Position numbers and translations under genes: made by a program. Positions 1 through 8,319 of a stretch of 64,000 bases of DNA are shown here, piece by piece (position 1 is the stretch's first letter; every line of letters starts with the position of its first letter). The notes under the pieces are model-generated. The model made no database searches and was not told the DNA's origin. It saw only the letters and a program-made list of their open reading frames with translations. Source of the stretch: Chelativorans sp. Marseille-P2723 (GTDB lineage: Bacteria > Pseudomonadota > Alphaproteobacteria > Rhizobiales > Rhizobiaceae); the NCBI RefSeq assembly GCF_902809845.1, contig NZ_CADDWI010000008.1:558001-622000 (forward strand), in the 5' to 3' direction.

Positions 1-1353
1 TACGCCACGGAAGGTTATCTGCGCGCCAAGAACGAGGAGGCCTATGCCAACGTCTTTACCGTCCACTATCCGGACGAGGAACGGCCCGCCGCCCGGCCCC
101 TGAAGACCACGCCCTGCCATGAACGCATGAAGAAGCTGGGGGCCGTCTTCGGCTCCGTCTATGGCTGGGAGCGGCCCAACTGGTTCGCACCTGAAGGCTA
201 TGAGGTGCCTGCAGAAGAGCTGGACGTCGGCACGGATGTGCTTCTGAAACACAACCATGCCGCTCCCCTTGATGACGGCCGCATCGTGGAGAGATGGTCG
301 TTCCGCCGCGCAAATTATTTCGAGCATGTCGGCAACGAGGTGCGCAACGTGCATGAGAATGTCGGCCTTCTCGATATGTCGGCATTCGCCAAATGCTGGG
401 TGAGCGGGCCGGAAGCAGAAGCCTGGCTCAATCGCATTTTTGCCAACCAGGTTCCGAGAAAGAACGGGCGCATTGCGCTTTGCCACATCCTGACCAAGCG
501 TGGCGGCGTACGCTCGGAGTTCACCGTCTACAGGCAGCCTGAAGGCTTTTATCTGGTCTCGGCGGGGGCCTATGAGACGCATGACCATGACGTGCTGAGA
601 AAGCTTCTGCCGGAGGATGGCAGCGTGCGGATGGTACCTGTCACCACGGCGCGCGGTGTGCTGGTGCTGGCAGGGCCGCGCAGCCGCGACGTGCTGAGAA
701 AGCTGACTCGTGCCGATCTATCCAACGCGGCCTTTCCCTGGCTCTCTGGGCAACAAATCTCCGTTGGGCACGCCACTGCGGACGCGCTCCGGGTCAACTT
801 CGTGGGTGAGCTTGGATGGGAACTGCACCATCCCATCGAAATGCAGAATGCCATCTTCGACATGGTGATGGAGGCGGGCCAGGAGTTCGGTATCAAACCC
901 TTTGGCATCCGCGCGATGACGTCAATGGCCATCGAAAAGAGCTACAGGCTTATCCCGCGCGAACTTTCCATTGAATATACCGCCTGGGAAAGCGGCATCG
1001 ACCGGTTCGTGCGTATGGAGAAGGACGATTTCATCGGCCGGGAAGCACTGGAGCGCCAGCGGGAGAGGGGCCTTAACTGGAAATTCGTGACCCTTGAGGT
1101 TCACGATGTGACGGATGCGGACGCGCGCGGCTCCGAAGCAATCTACAAGGATGGCAAGTTGGTGGGGCGGGCTACCCATGGCGGTTATGGCTGGCGCGTG
1201 GGCAAAAGCCTCGCGCTCGGCATGGTGCGTCCGGAATTCGCCAAGGAAGGCACACAGCTCGACATCAATATTCTTGGCCGCCTGCACGGGGCGACGGTGA
1301 TTGGGGAAAGTCCCTACGATCCCGAAAACCATGCCTTGCGCTCCGATGGATGA
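1..1353 (+). CDS. Dimethylglycine/sarcosine dehydrogenase-type flavoprotein, C-terminal part (5' truncated by window edge)
   Basis: The reading frame is open from base 1 to the TGA at 1351-1353, so the gene starts outside the window and the visible part is about 450 residues. The visible protein is the folate-binding GcvT/aminomethyltransferase-type half of a large FAD-dependent amine dehydrogenase. It contains the typical GELGWELHHP segment, and a C-terminal barrel (YGWRVGKSLALGMVRPE) like that of dimethylglycine dehydrogenases. Family members oxidise N-methyl groups of dimethylglycine or sarcosine and pass the C1 unit to tetrahydrofolate. The FAD domain should lie upstream. The exact substrate cannot be read from this half. 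A GlxA/GbdR-type regulator 1 kb downstream and a C1 gene cluster at 6-11 kb fit methylamine or betaine catabolism (inference). Confidence 0.85.
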   Translation, partial: YATEGYLRAKNEEAYANVFTVHYPDEERPAARPLKTTPCHERMKKLGAVFGSVYGWERPNWFAPEGYEVPAEELDVGTDVLLKHNHAAPLDDGRIVERWSFRRANYFEHVGNEVRNVHENVGLLDMSAFAKCWVSGPEAEAWLNRIFANQVPRKNGRIALCHILTKRGGVRSEFTVYRQPEGFYLVSAGAYETHDHDVLRKLLPEDGSVRMVPVTTARGVLVLAGPRSRDVLRKLTRADLSNAAFPWLSGQQISVGHATADALRVNFVGELGWELHHPIEMQNAIFDMVMEAGQEFGIKPFGIRAMTSMAIEKSYRLIPRELSIEYTAWESGIDRFVRMEKDDFIGREALERQRERGLNWKFVTLEVHDVTDADARGSEAIYKDGKLVGRATHGGYGWRVGKSLALGMVRPEFAKEGTQLDINILGRLHGATVIGESPYDPENHALRSDG

Positions 1354-1484
1354 GGTGGATCCCCGGATCTTAAGAAGGCGGTATAAACTCTAAAGACGTA
1401 CTTCGCGGAAATGTGAACGCGTCCTCAAGGTTTTTTGCCCAGGGCGGATTGCCGTGCCGCCGTCAGCCCGTAAACTTCGCCATT

Positions 1485-2312
1485 ATGTGGATGCTCCACG
1501 ACAACCGCTATCTTCATCGAGGCGTGCTTGCCGCCTTGATGGCCTTGCTGCTTTCAGCAAAGGGGCAAGCGCAGGAGGCGGTAGACGTGGAATTGATCCT
1601 GGCGGTGGACGTTTCACTTTCCATGTCCCCCGGGGAACTGGAGATTCAACGGCGGGGCTACGCAGAGGCGCTAACGCATGAAAGCGTCGTACAGGCGATA
1701 GAGGACGGCATTAACGGGCGTATCGCACTCTCCTATTTCGAATGGGCTGGGGACTTTTCACAGCGGATCGTCGTCCCGTGGACGGTCGTGGCTTCGGCAG
1801 AGGATGCCGCGCGGGTGGCTGAAATGCTGTCGGCCACGCCGCCGCGCAGCGCCAGGCGCACATCCATCTCCGGAGCGATCAGTTTCGCTGCTGATCTTTT
1901 TGCCGAAAGCAGCTTTAATGGATTGCGCCGCGTTCTCGATATTTCCGGAGATGGACCCAACAATCAGGGGCCGCCGGTGGAGGAAGCCCGGGACAGTCTC
2001 CTTGCCGCAGGTGTCACCATCAATGGCTTGCCGCTGATGACCAATGAGGGCTTCAGCAGCAACTACGATGTTGCGGATCTAGATCTTTATTATGCCGATT
2101 GTGTGATCGGCGGACCCGGCGCTTTCATGATCCCCGTCAATGCATGGGAACAGTTTTCGGAAGCCGTCCGGCGCAAGCTGGTAATCGAGCTTGCGGGAAA
2201 GGAACCTGCGCAAATGCAGCCTTCCATCGTGCTGGCGCAAGCAGAACAACGCCGGGATTGCATGATTGGCGAGAAGATGTGGCAGGACCGTAACCGGATG
2301 TGGCCCCAATAG
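1485..2312 (+). CDS. DUF1194 (VWA-like) domain protein, probably exported
   Basis: This 275-aa protein has an N-terminal hydrophobic segment (GVLAALMALLLSA) followed by a likely signal-peptidase region (KGQAQEA), so export to the periplasm is likely. The mature part begins VELILAVDVSLSM, a von Willebrand A-like metal-binding DxSxS motif, and contains EWAGDFSQ and DISGDGPNNQG, which are typical of DUF1194. The function of the family is unknown. I chose the ATG at 1485 because it places the signal peptide at the N-terminus; ATG 1491 is equally possible and a GTG at 1413 would add 24 residues. It stands alone between the dehydrogenase and the convergent regulator gene. Confidence 0.8.
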   Translation: MWMLHDNRYLHRGVLAALMALLLSAKGQAQEAVDVELILAVDVSLSMSPGELEIQRRGYAEALTHESVVQAIEDGINGRIALSYFEWAGDFSQRIVVPWTVVASAEDAARVAEMLSATPPRSARRTSISGAISFAADLFAESSFNGLRRVLDISGDGPNNQGPPVEEARDSLLAAGVTINGLPLMTNEGFSSNYDVADLDLYYADCVIGGPGAFMIPVNAWEQFSEAVRRKLVIELAGKEPAQMQPSIVLAQAEQRRDCMIGEKMWQDRNRMWPQ

Positions 2313-2371
2313 CGGGCCGACGTTCTTGCGACGCCAGTTTTAAGAAAGAAAATCCCGGAGATGCGAAAAAC

Positions 2372-3370
2372 CTAAGCTGCCATCAGGTGCTTGTGGTTGG
2401 CTCGTTCTTGCTGCGGCGAGCGGCCGTAAAGCTCGCGGTAACATTTCGAGAAATGCGATGCAGAAACGAAGCCGCAGGCAACCGCCACCTCCACGACCGG
2501 GAGGGAGGACTGACGCAGCAGGTAACGAGCGCGGTCCAGCCGCAGTTCCAGATAATAGCGGGCGGGTGAGCGGCCCATCTGCTGGCGAAAGAGTCGCTCG
2601 ATCTGCCGGCGTGAAAGGCCGACTGCTTCTGCAATGTCCACCAGCGAAGCTGGTTCTGAAAGGTTTGCCTCCATAAGCTCGATGATGCTGAGAACCTTCG
2701 CGTTTTGTATGCCGAGCCTTGCGCGCAGTGGAAGGCGCTGACGGTCCGAAGGGTTTCTTACGCGATCAGTCAGCATTTGCTCGCAGACGCGGTTGACCAG
2801 ATTCTCGTCGAAATCTTCGCCGATGAGGCGGAACATCATATCCATCGCAGCCGTACCGCCGGCACAGGTGTAGATGTTCGAATCGATCTCGAAAAGATCG
2901 GCAAAGACACTGACCCTGGGGAAGCGCTCGGCGAAGCCTGGGAGATTTTCCCAATGAATTGCGCAGCGCTTGTTTGCAAGAAGACCGGCCGCGGCAAGGA
3001 TGTGTGCGCCCGTGCAAAGCCCGCCAAGTGCGACGCCGCGATTATATTCCTCCCGCAGCCACGCAAAAACAGACCTATTATCGTAAGATTCCACATTGAG
3101 CCCACTGCAAACGATGACCATGGACGGGCGGCCAGCGCCGATCATCATCTGCCGCTCTTCGGAAAGCGAGGTGTCAACCGCAAGCTCAACCCCGTTGGAA
3201 GCTCGGACGGGCTTCCCATCCACGCTCGCCAGCCGCCAGCGATAAGCCTGATTATCAGCCATGCGGTTGGCTGCGCGAAGCGGCTCCAATGCGTTCGCGA
3301 ACGCCACCATCGTAAAATCCGGCACAAGGAAGAAGACCAGTGAGCGCTTGAAAGTCATGCCATCCTGCAT
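2372..3370 (-). CDS. GlxA/GbdR-type AraC-family transcriptional regulator
   Basis: The protein (332 aa) has two parts. The N-terminal ~200 residues form a DJ-1/PfpI amidotransferase-like fold (FFLVPDFTMVAFANALEPLR, then GGLCTGAHILAAAGLL). The C-terminal ~100 residues form an AraC double helix-turn-helix (VDIAEAVGLSRRQIERLFR and VAVACGFVSASHFSKCYRE). Family members such as GbdR of Pseudomonas control glycine-betaine, dimethylglycine and carnitine catabolism, and the dehydrogenase fragment at 1-1353 makes a similar role likely here (inference). The start at 3370 is preceded by AGGGAG on the minus strand; an in-frame ATG at 3358 is an alternative. A longer upstream frame to 3547 has no family-like sequence. 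Confidence 0.9.
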   Translation of the reverse strand: MQDGMTFKRSLVFFLVPDFTMVAFANALEPLRAANRMADNQAYRWRLASVDGKPVRASNGVELAVDTSLSEERQMMIGAGRPSMVIVCSGLNVESYDNRSVFAWLREEYNRGVALGGLCTGAHILAAAGLLANKRCAIHWENLPGFAERFPRVSVFADLFEIDSNIYTCAGGTAAMDMMFRLIGEDFDENLVNRVCEQMLTDRVRNPSDRQRLPLRARLGIQNAKVLSIIELMEANLSEPASLVDIAEAVGLSRRQIERLFRQQMGRSPARYYLELRLDRARYLLRQSSLPVVEVAVACGFVSASHFSKCYRELYGRSPQQERANHKHLMAA

Positions 3371-3540
3371 AACGACCACTCCCTGTGGAGAGCTCTCCCT
3401 CACCGAACATGTCGCTAAGAGACAAGCCTTCCTCGGGAATGCCCCCCCTGTCAATAGGTTGCACGGCGTTGCGCCAATCGCCTGCTTCCAGCAACGCTGG
3501 CTCCGAATGAACAGGGGGATAGGGCAAAGCCCAGGATGTT

Positions 3541-3729
3541 TCACCAACGCCTTTCCCAGAGCGAATGTTGTGGCAATCCGCGCACCCGCTCAGAAGCATC
3601 GCCTGCTGGCCAGCCAATATCCTTTCTTATCTCAGGAGGCAGGCTAGTGATATAATGATGGTTCCGCCGCCGCCTCCAAAGGGCGACCCTGTTTTGCCAA
3701 TACTCCACCAAGTGCGAGCGAATAGACAT
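3541..3729 (-). CDS. Small DUF1127 family protein
   Basis: A 62-aa basic protein starting MSIRSHLVEYW, with the segment RRRRNHHYITSLPPEIRKDIG in its middle. The pattern of a positively charged helix followed by L-x-P-x-x-x-x-DIG is that of DUF1127 (YjiS-like) micro-proteins, which in alphaproteobacteria have been linked to phosphate/carbon uptake and RNA turnover. The start at 3729 has a strong GGAGAG ribosome-binding site. ATGs at 3741 and 3750 lie upstream in frame but lack one. It is divergent from the LysR gene at 3824, with an inverted repeat between them, so regulation by that LysR protein is plausible. Confidence 0.65.
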   Translation of the reverse strand: MSIRSHLVEYWQNRVALWRRRRNHHYITSLPPEIRKDIGWPAGDASERVRGLPQHSLWERRW

Positions 3730-3777
3730 ATTTCTCTCCATCCCTAACATCGTGGTTGACTATCGGCTCGCTGTTAG

Positions 3778-3815
3778 CTTCAATCAAACGAAATAGAATG
3801 AACGATTGATTGAAG
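3778..3815. promoter_or_regulatory. 10-bp inverted repeat between divergent DUF1127 and lysR genes (candidate LysR operator)
   Basis: CTTCAATCAA at 3778-3787 is the exact reverse complement of TTGATTGAAG at 3806-3815, with 18 bases between. It sits in the 94-bp divergent spacer and ends 8 bp before the lysR start. LysR-type proteins commonly bind such dyads to control themselves and a divergent target. Whether this one does is an inference from position and symmetry. Confidence 0.5.
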
Positions 3816-3823
3816 AAAATTGA

Positions 3824-4735
3824 ATGGTGACAGCGATGAATGCGCCGCTCAACCACCCGATGCCGCTTCTCGAACCCGATCTGCTGCGCACATTCGTTGC
3901 CATTGCGGAGACAGGCAGCTTCTCCGCGGCCGCGAGCGCGGTCTTCCGCACGCCTTCAGCGGTTTCGATGCAGATCAAGAAGCTGGAAGATATCCTCGGC
4001 CGGTCCGTTTTCCTGCGCGATGCGCGATCGGTGACGCTTACCGCCGATGGCGAGGTCCTGCTCTCCTATGCCCGCCGTCTGTTGGCACTAAACAGGGAGG
4101 CGGTGTCCAAATTCGTGATGCCGGACATCAGCGGCGTCGTCAGGCTGGGCTCACCCGATGATTTCGGCGAGCGCGTGTTGCCCAGCGTGCTGAAGCGTTT
4201 TGCACAATCGCACCCGGCCGTCGCGGTTGATGTGGTGATCGACCAGAGCTCGAATCTGCGAAAGCGCATGAATGGCCGCCAGCTCGACATAACTCTTTTG
4301 ACCTGCACGGACACGATGATGGAGCCGGGCGTTGAAATTCTGCTGTCGGAGCCGATCGCCTGGGCGGGTGCGAAGGGCGGCTGCGCCCATCTGCGCGAGC
4401 CTCTGCCGGTTTCGATATGGGAAGAGGGCTGCGCGTGGCGCTCGGCCGCACTCAAGGCTCTTGGTGAGGAAGGGCGCAGCTATCGCATTGCTTATATGAG
4501 CGCCCATACGGCAGGCCAGAGAGCAGCGATCCTGGCCGATCTGGCGATTGCGCCGCTGCCCAAGTCCTTTATTGGCGGGGACCTTGTCGAACTTGGCGAG
4601 GATGATGGCCTGCCGCCGATGGGAAATTATCATATCGGGATGCTTGTCGCGCCTGAAGCGGACGCGCCGATGCGCGCTGCTGCGGACCATATCCGTGCCA
4701 CCTTCGAGCTTTTCCACGAGACGGGCCGCTTCTGA
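3824..4735 (+). CDS. LysR-family transcriptional regulator
   Basis: The 303-aa protein has the standard LysR layout. The N-terminal winged helix-turn-helix covers residues 16-75 (LLRTFVAIAETGSFSAAASA, then SAVSMQIKKLEDILG and LFLRD-type wing residues). A periplasmic-binding-protein-like effector domain follows from about residue 95 (GVVRLGSPDDFGERVLPSVL). The ligand is not evident. It is divergent from the DUF1127 gene and shares a 94-bp regulatory spacer with it. The ribosome-binding site before ATG 3824 is weak; ATG 3836 is an alternative start. Confidence 0.88.
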   Translation: MVTAMNAPLNHPMPLLEPDLLRTFVAIAETGSFSAAASAVFRTPSAVSMQIKKLEDILGRSVFLRDARSVTLTADGEVLLSYARRLLALNREAVSKFVMPDISGVVRLGSPDDFGERVLPSVLKRFAQSHPAVAVDVVIDQSSNLRKRMNGRQLDITLLTCTDTMMEPGVEILLSEPIAWAGAKGGCAHLREPLPVSIWEEGCAWRSAALKALGEEGRSYRIAYMSAHTAGQRAAILADLAIAPLPKSFIGGDLVELGEDDGLPPMGNYHIGMLVAPEADAPMRAAADHIRATFELFHETGRF

Positions 4736-4796
4736 GTTTGCGGAACTGCTGCAAGGGTGACGGGTTTACCGGTGGGGCGGAATAGAGGAGGGTTTC

Positions 4797-5714
4797 ATGC
4801 CGGATGCGCAGCGAGAAACCATCGCCGGCATTTCTCTTTCTCATCCTGGAAAGGTGGTATTCGAAGCAGCGGGGCTGACCAAAGCCGACATCGCCCGACA
4901 TTACGTGCGCGTTGCAAAGCGCATGTTGCCGTTGGTGGAGAAGCGACTGGTGAGCCTCGTCCGCTGCCCCGAAGGCTCCAGCCGCGAATGCTTTTTCCAG
5001 AAGCATGCCGGGCGGGGATTCCCCAAAGAAGTCAAGCGGCAGGTGATCATAGAGAAGGACGGGGACGAAGCGGATTATCTTTTCATCCGCGACCTGGCGG
5101 GGCTCGTTGCTAGTGTGCAGATGAACACGCTGGAGTTTCATGTCTGGAGCTCACGTATCGATGCGCTCGAAAAACCGGACCGGCTGGTCTTCGACCTGGA
5201 CCCGGATGAGAAACTGGGATTTGCCCAGGTCCGCCAGGCAGCTCTCGACCTGCGGGACCGGCTCGAATACCTCGGTCTGCGTTCGTTACCGCTGGTGACC
5301 GGCGGCAAGGGCGTACATGTGGTTGCCCCGCTTTCCCCGCGCGCGGAATGGCCGGAGGTCAAGGCTTTCGCGAAAGCCCTCGCGCAGCAGATGAGTCGCG
5401 ATGAGCCCGAGCGTTTTCTTGCTCAAGCATCGAAGGAGAAGCGCGAGGGACGAATCTTCATCGATTGGATGAGGAACGAGCGTGGGGCGACGGCCATTGC
5501 GCCCTACTCGACAAGGGCAAGAAAGGGCGCGCCGCTCGCCATGCCCGTTTCATGGGAAGAGATCCAGACGCTTGCTGCTGCGAATGTCTTCCATGTCGAA
5601 GATATGGAGAAGCGGATGAGCGCGCGCGATCCATGGGCCGAAGCCGGGCAATGGCAGCAGTCGATCACAAAGCCGCTTTTAAGAAAGGCAGGAGTGGATA
5701 CGGATTTTCGATGA
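4797..5714 (+). CDS. Stand-alone LigD-type polymerase/primase domain protein
   Basis: The 305-aa protein matches the polymerase (primase-like, PolDom) domain of the bacterial end-joining ligase LigD. Features are LSHPGKVVFEAAGLTKADIARHY at the N-terminus, FFQKHA, the catalytic acidic motif VFDLDPDE (two Asp), LVTGGKGVHVVAPL, and the late IFIDWMRNERGATAIAPYS. The nuclease and ligase domains of full LigD are absent, and the length equals one PolDom. These enzymes add preferentially ribonucleotides at double-strand breaks in Ku-dependent end joining. No ku or ligase gene is in the window, so partners must be elsewhere. The ATG at 4797 is preceded by GAGGAGG. Confidence 0.9.
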   Translation: MPDAQRETIAGISLSHPGKVVFEAAGLTKADIARHYVRVAKRMLPLVEKRLVSLVRCPEGSSRECFFQKHAGRGFPKEVKRQVIIEKDGDEADYLFIRDLAGLVASVQMNTLEFHVWSSRIDALEKPDRLVFDLDPDEKLGFAQVRQAALDLRDRLEYLGLRSLPLVTGGKGVHVVAPLSPRAEWPEVKAFAKALAQQMSRDEPERFLAQASKEKREGRIFIDWMRNERGATAIAPYSTRARKGAPLAMPVSWEEIQTLAAANVFHVEDMEKRMSARDPWAEAGQWQQSITKPLLRKAGVDTDFR

Positions 5715-5779
5715 AGTCATAGCGTTACCAGGGAATATGAAAGTGGTGTGTCAAAGCCAATTCTGAAGGAGTCGTACGC

Positions 5780-6028
5780 GTGCCTTTTGGTAACACCCCG
5801 CCCGTCGGTGGACCCCCTCCAGCCTATTCGCGCCATCAAGATCCCGCTGTGGAGTCCAGGGGCCGGTATGATCGTCCTCCTGCATATGATCCCGGGCCGC
5901 CTCCGCCTTACAGTGCTTCCAATGAGCAGAGCCAAGGGCCTGTCTGGGCGTCGGCGGCTGATGCTTGGCAGAGAAGGTCGGGGGATGACGAGGGCAGCTC
6001 AGGTTCGTTGCGGGAGTCACGCGTATAG
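5780..6028 (+). CDS. Candidate small proline-rich protein with three PPxY motifs
   Basis: This 82-aa frame is not a family I recognise. It starts with GTG, preceded by GAAGGAG at 5765-5771 with 8 bases between, which is the main argument for translation. The first half is proline/tyrosine-rich and carries PPAY at residues 13-16, PPAY at 33-36 and PPPY at 41-44. The second half is hydrophilic and Ser/Asp/Glu-rich. There is no signal peptide or membrane segment. It lies in a spacer between ligD (stop 5714) and the convergent reactivase gene (stop 6196). Overlapping frames on both strands exist, so it remains a candidate. Confidence 0.42.
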   Translation: MPFGNTPPVGGPPPAYSRHQDPAVESRGRYDRPPAYDPGPPPPYSASNEQSQGPVWASAADAWQRRSGDDEGSSGSLRESRV

Positions 6029-6110
6029 GAACGAACCCAATGTCGCAGCGGGCGAATGACCCGTCTGCACAAGGTGCCTGTCCCGGAACAGCCGGCATCC
6101 GCGAACGAAG

Positions 6111-6140
6111 CTCCAGGAAAAGTGGGTTCCGGGTTTCCGC
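6111..6140. repeat. Degenerate copy of a rhizobial intergenic repeat
   Basis: The stretch containing GGAAAAGTGGGTTCCGGGTT at 6116-6135 resembles the core of the short dispersed palindromic repeat found between many genes of Mesorhizobium and relatives (form GGAAAAGTGG..ACCGGTTTTC). It lies in the spacer at the convergent ends of the 5780 frame and the reactivase gene. No second copy was noticed in this window, so the call rests on remembered similarity only. Confidence 0.35.
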
Positions 6141-6195
6141 TAGACTAGGAATTCCGTACGGCAAAGTCGTAGATCATTTCAGCTTCCTCAATGGT

Positions 6196-8253
6196 CTATT
6201 GTCTCCGCCTTGCAATCCGCTTCTCACGAGACCGGCGGCGCGGCGCTTCGGCGCCGCCTTCGGCCAAGACCTTGCGGGGCGGCAACTGCACCTGGAGGCT
6301 CAGCTTCGGGAACGGGTCCACCTTGTTGGGCAGCGCCATGGCGTGGACAAAGTGTTCCTGGAACTTTGGCTCCAGCGCCGTCTCGATCTTTTCGATGCGT
6401 CGCACCGTCGCTTCGATTCCGCGACGGTGATTGCGGTTCAGGAGAGCCATGCGCGCACCCGTGCCTGCTGCATTTCCAACGGCGGAAACCTTCTCCAGTT
6501 CGCAATCGGGAATGAGGCCCAGCACCATCGCGTACATGGGGTCTATGAAGGTGCCAAAGGCGCCTGCAAAGCGGATGGAATCGACCGTCTCAACCTCCTG
6601 CTTCTCCATCAGCAGCTTGATGCCTGCGTAAAGTGCCGCTTTTGCAAGCTGAATGGCGCGCACGTCATTCTGCGTGACCGTAATGCGCGGCTCGCCCTCA
6701 TGCAGCAGGTAGGCAAAGGTGCGCCCCTGGCTTTCGATACGCGGCGTGCGAGCGGCAAGCGCCCCATCCACCACCCCATCTTCTGAAATGATGCCGCACA
6801 GATACATTTCTGCGATAGCTTCGATGATGCCGGAGCCGCAGATGCCGGTGACACCCGTTTCGGCCACTGCCTCGGCAAAACCCGGGTCATCGGACCATAA
6901 TTCCGATCCTATGACGCGGAAGCGCGGCTCCAGGGTCTCGCGATCTATGCGCACCCGCTCGATGGCTCCGGGCGCGGCGCGCTGCCCGGAGGAAATCTCT
7001 GCCCCTTCGAAGGCCGGTCCGGTGGGGGAGGAGGCGGCCACGACGCGGTGCCTGTTTCCCAGGACGATTTCCGCATTGGTGCCCACATCTACGATGAGCA
7101 TCATCTCGTCCTGGCGGTCGGGCCCTTCAGAAAGCGTCACAGCGGCAGCGTCGGCACCTACATGACCGGCAATGCAGGGCAGCATGTAGAGCCGGGCACC
7201 TCGATTGAGTCCGAGACGCAGGTCGCTTGCGCGCGTTTTGACCGCGCCGGAGACAGCAAGTGCGAAGGGCGCGCCGCCAAGCTCCGTCGGATCGATACCG
7301 AGGAAGAGATGGTGCATGATGGGATTGGCGACAAAAACCGCATCCAGAATGTCGGTGCGGTTTACTCCGCCTTCTACCGCTACCCGCTCGATGAGCCGGG
7401 AAACCTCCTGCTGTACCGCCCGCGTCATCGCCTGACGGCCGTCCGGATTCATCATCACGTAGGACACGCGGCTCATCAGGTCCTCGCCAAAGCGGATCTG
7501 CGGGTTGGGAGCGCCCGCGGACGCCACGACGCGGCCGGAAAGCAGGGAGACCAGATGCATCGCGATGGTGGTGGAGCCGATATCGCAGGCAAGCCCATAG
7601 GCTTCGTTCTTCAAGCCCGGCCAAAGGGCAATGACGTGGGCCGTATCATCTTCGTCGTCATGATGGATGGCTGCCGTAACGGCCCAGTTCTCTTGCCGAA
7701 GAATGTTCTGGACATCACTTAGAAGATGAAAATCCACCGCTAGGCGCTTGTATCCCCATTCTTTTCTTAACTGTTCCTTGAGGCGGTCCAGATCCCCCAG
7801 AGGCTTGTGCATGTCCGGTTGCTCGACCTCGACATAGCAAAGCTGCACGGCGGGATAACGCTCGATCACCCTGGTGTCGGCATCCTTGCGCACAACCTGG
7901 GCGTTGATGACCGCATCCTGGGGGACGTCGATGACGAGGTCGCCTTCGATCGTGGCCGAGCAGGAAAGGCGGCGGCCGGGAGGGAGTTCGCGCTTTTCCG
8001 CATAGCGCGCTTCCGTCGAGCCGGGTGGGGATATGTTCTGTTTGGAGGAAGAAATCTGGTGCTTGGCGAAGTGCCCTTCCTGCACCTCGATCTGGCAGCG
8101 CCCGCAAGTAGCGCGTCCGCCGCAAACACTCTCCACATAGACGCCAAGCTGCCGTGCGGCATCGAGTACCGTCGTGCCCTTGGGAAAGCGGCCGCGCTTT
8201 CCCGATGGCATGAAGAGGACGAGGGGCTCCGCGTGATTGGGGCGCGCATTCAT
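6196..8253 (-). CDS. Reductive activator of corrinoid enzymes (2Fe-2S ferredoxin + ASKHA ATPase, DUF4445)
   Basis: The 685-aa protein starts with a plant-type 2Fe-2S domain whose ligands are visible as Cys44, Cys50 and Cys53 (VCGGRATCGRC) and Cys98 (RLSCSA). A linker region is followed from about residue 217 by an ASKHA/actin-like ATPase domain (GLACDIGSTTIAMHLVSL; LIVDVGTNAEIVLGNR; GITG-like CGSGIIEAIAEMYL). This is the layout of RACE/RamA-type proteins, which use ATP and low-potential electrons to reduce inactive Co(II) corrinoid back to Co(I). It is the last gene of the C1 cluster, 66 bp after the methyltransferase gene. The very basic tail (RRRSREKRIARRRQ) is typical of alphaproteobacterial members. 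Confidence 0.88.
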   Translation of the reverse strand: MNARPNHAEPLVLFMPSGKRGRFPKGTTVLDAARQLGVYVESVCGGRATCGRCQIEVQEGHFAKHQISSSKQNISPPGSTEARYAEKRELPPGRRLSCSATIEGDLVIDVPQDAVINAQVVRKDADTRVIERYPAVQLCYVEVEQPDMHKPLGDLDRLKEQLRKEWGYKRLAVDFHLLSDVQNILRQENWAVTAAIHHDDEDDTAHVIALWPGLKNEAYGLACDIGSTTIAMHLVSLLSGRVVASAGAPNPQIRFGEDLMSRVSYVMMNPDGRQAMTRAVQQEVSRLIERVAVEGGVNRTDILDAVFVANPIMHHLFLGIDPTELGGAPFALAVSGAVKTRASDLRLGLNRGARLYMLPCIAGHVGADAAAVTLSEGPDRQDEMMLIVDVGTNAEIVLGNRHRVVAASSPTGPAFEGAEISSGQRAAPGAIERVRIDRETLEPRFRVIGSELWSDDPGFAEAVAETGVTGICGSGIIEAIAEMYLCGIISEDGVVDGALAARTPRIESQGRTFAYLLHEGEPRITVTQNDVRAIQLAKAALYAGIKLLMEKQEVETVDSIRFAGAFGTFIDPMYAMVLGLIPDCELEKVSAVGNAAGTGARMALLNRNHRRGIEATVRRIEKIETALEPKFQEHFVHAMALPNKVDPFPKLSLQVQLPPRKVLAEGGAEAPRRRSREKRIARRRQ

Positions 8254-8319
8254 GAAAGGGCCTGCTCCGAATATGGGGCGCTGTGAAAGAGCACCATCAC
8301 CTCCAGGGTGAACTTCAAC

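Noticed and set aside
3444-3518. CCCCCTGT and ACAGGGGG inverted repeat upstream of the GlxA-type gene
   Set aside because: Short arms 59 bases apart in GC-rich DNA; too weak to call an operator or terminator.
6040-6786. Plus-strand open frame (248 codons) opposite the reactivase gene
   Set aside because: The opposite strand encodes an unmistakable DUF4445 protein; this frame has no motif or start signal.
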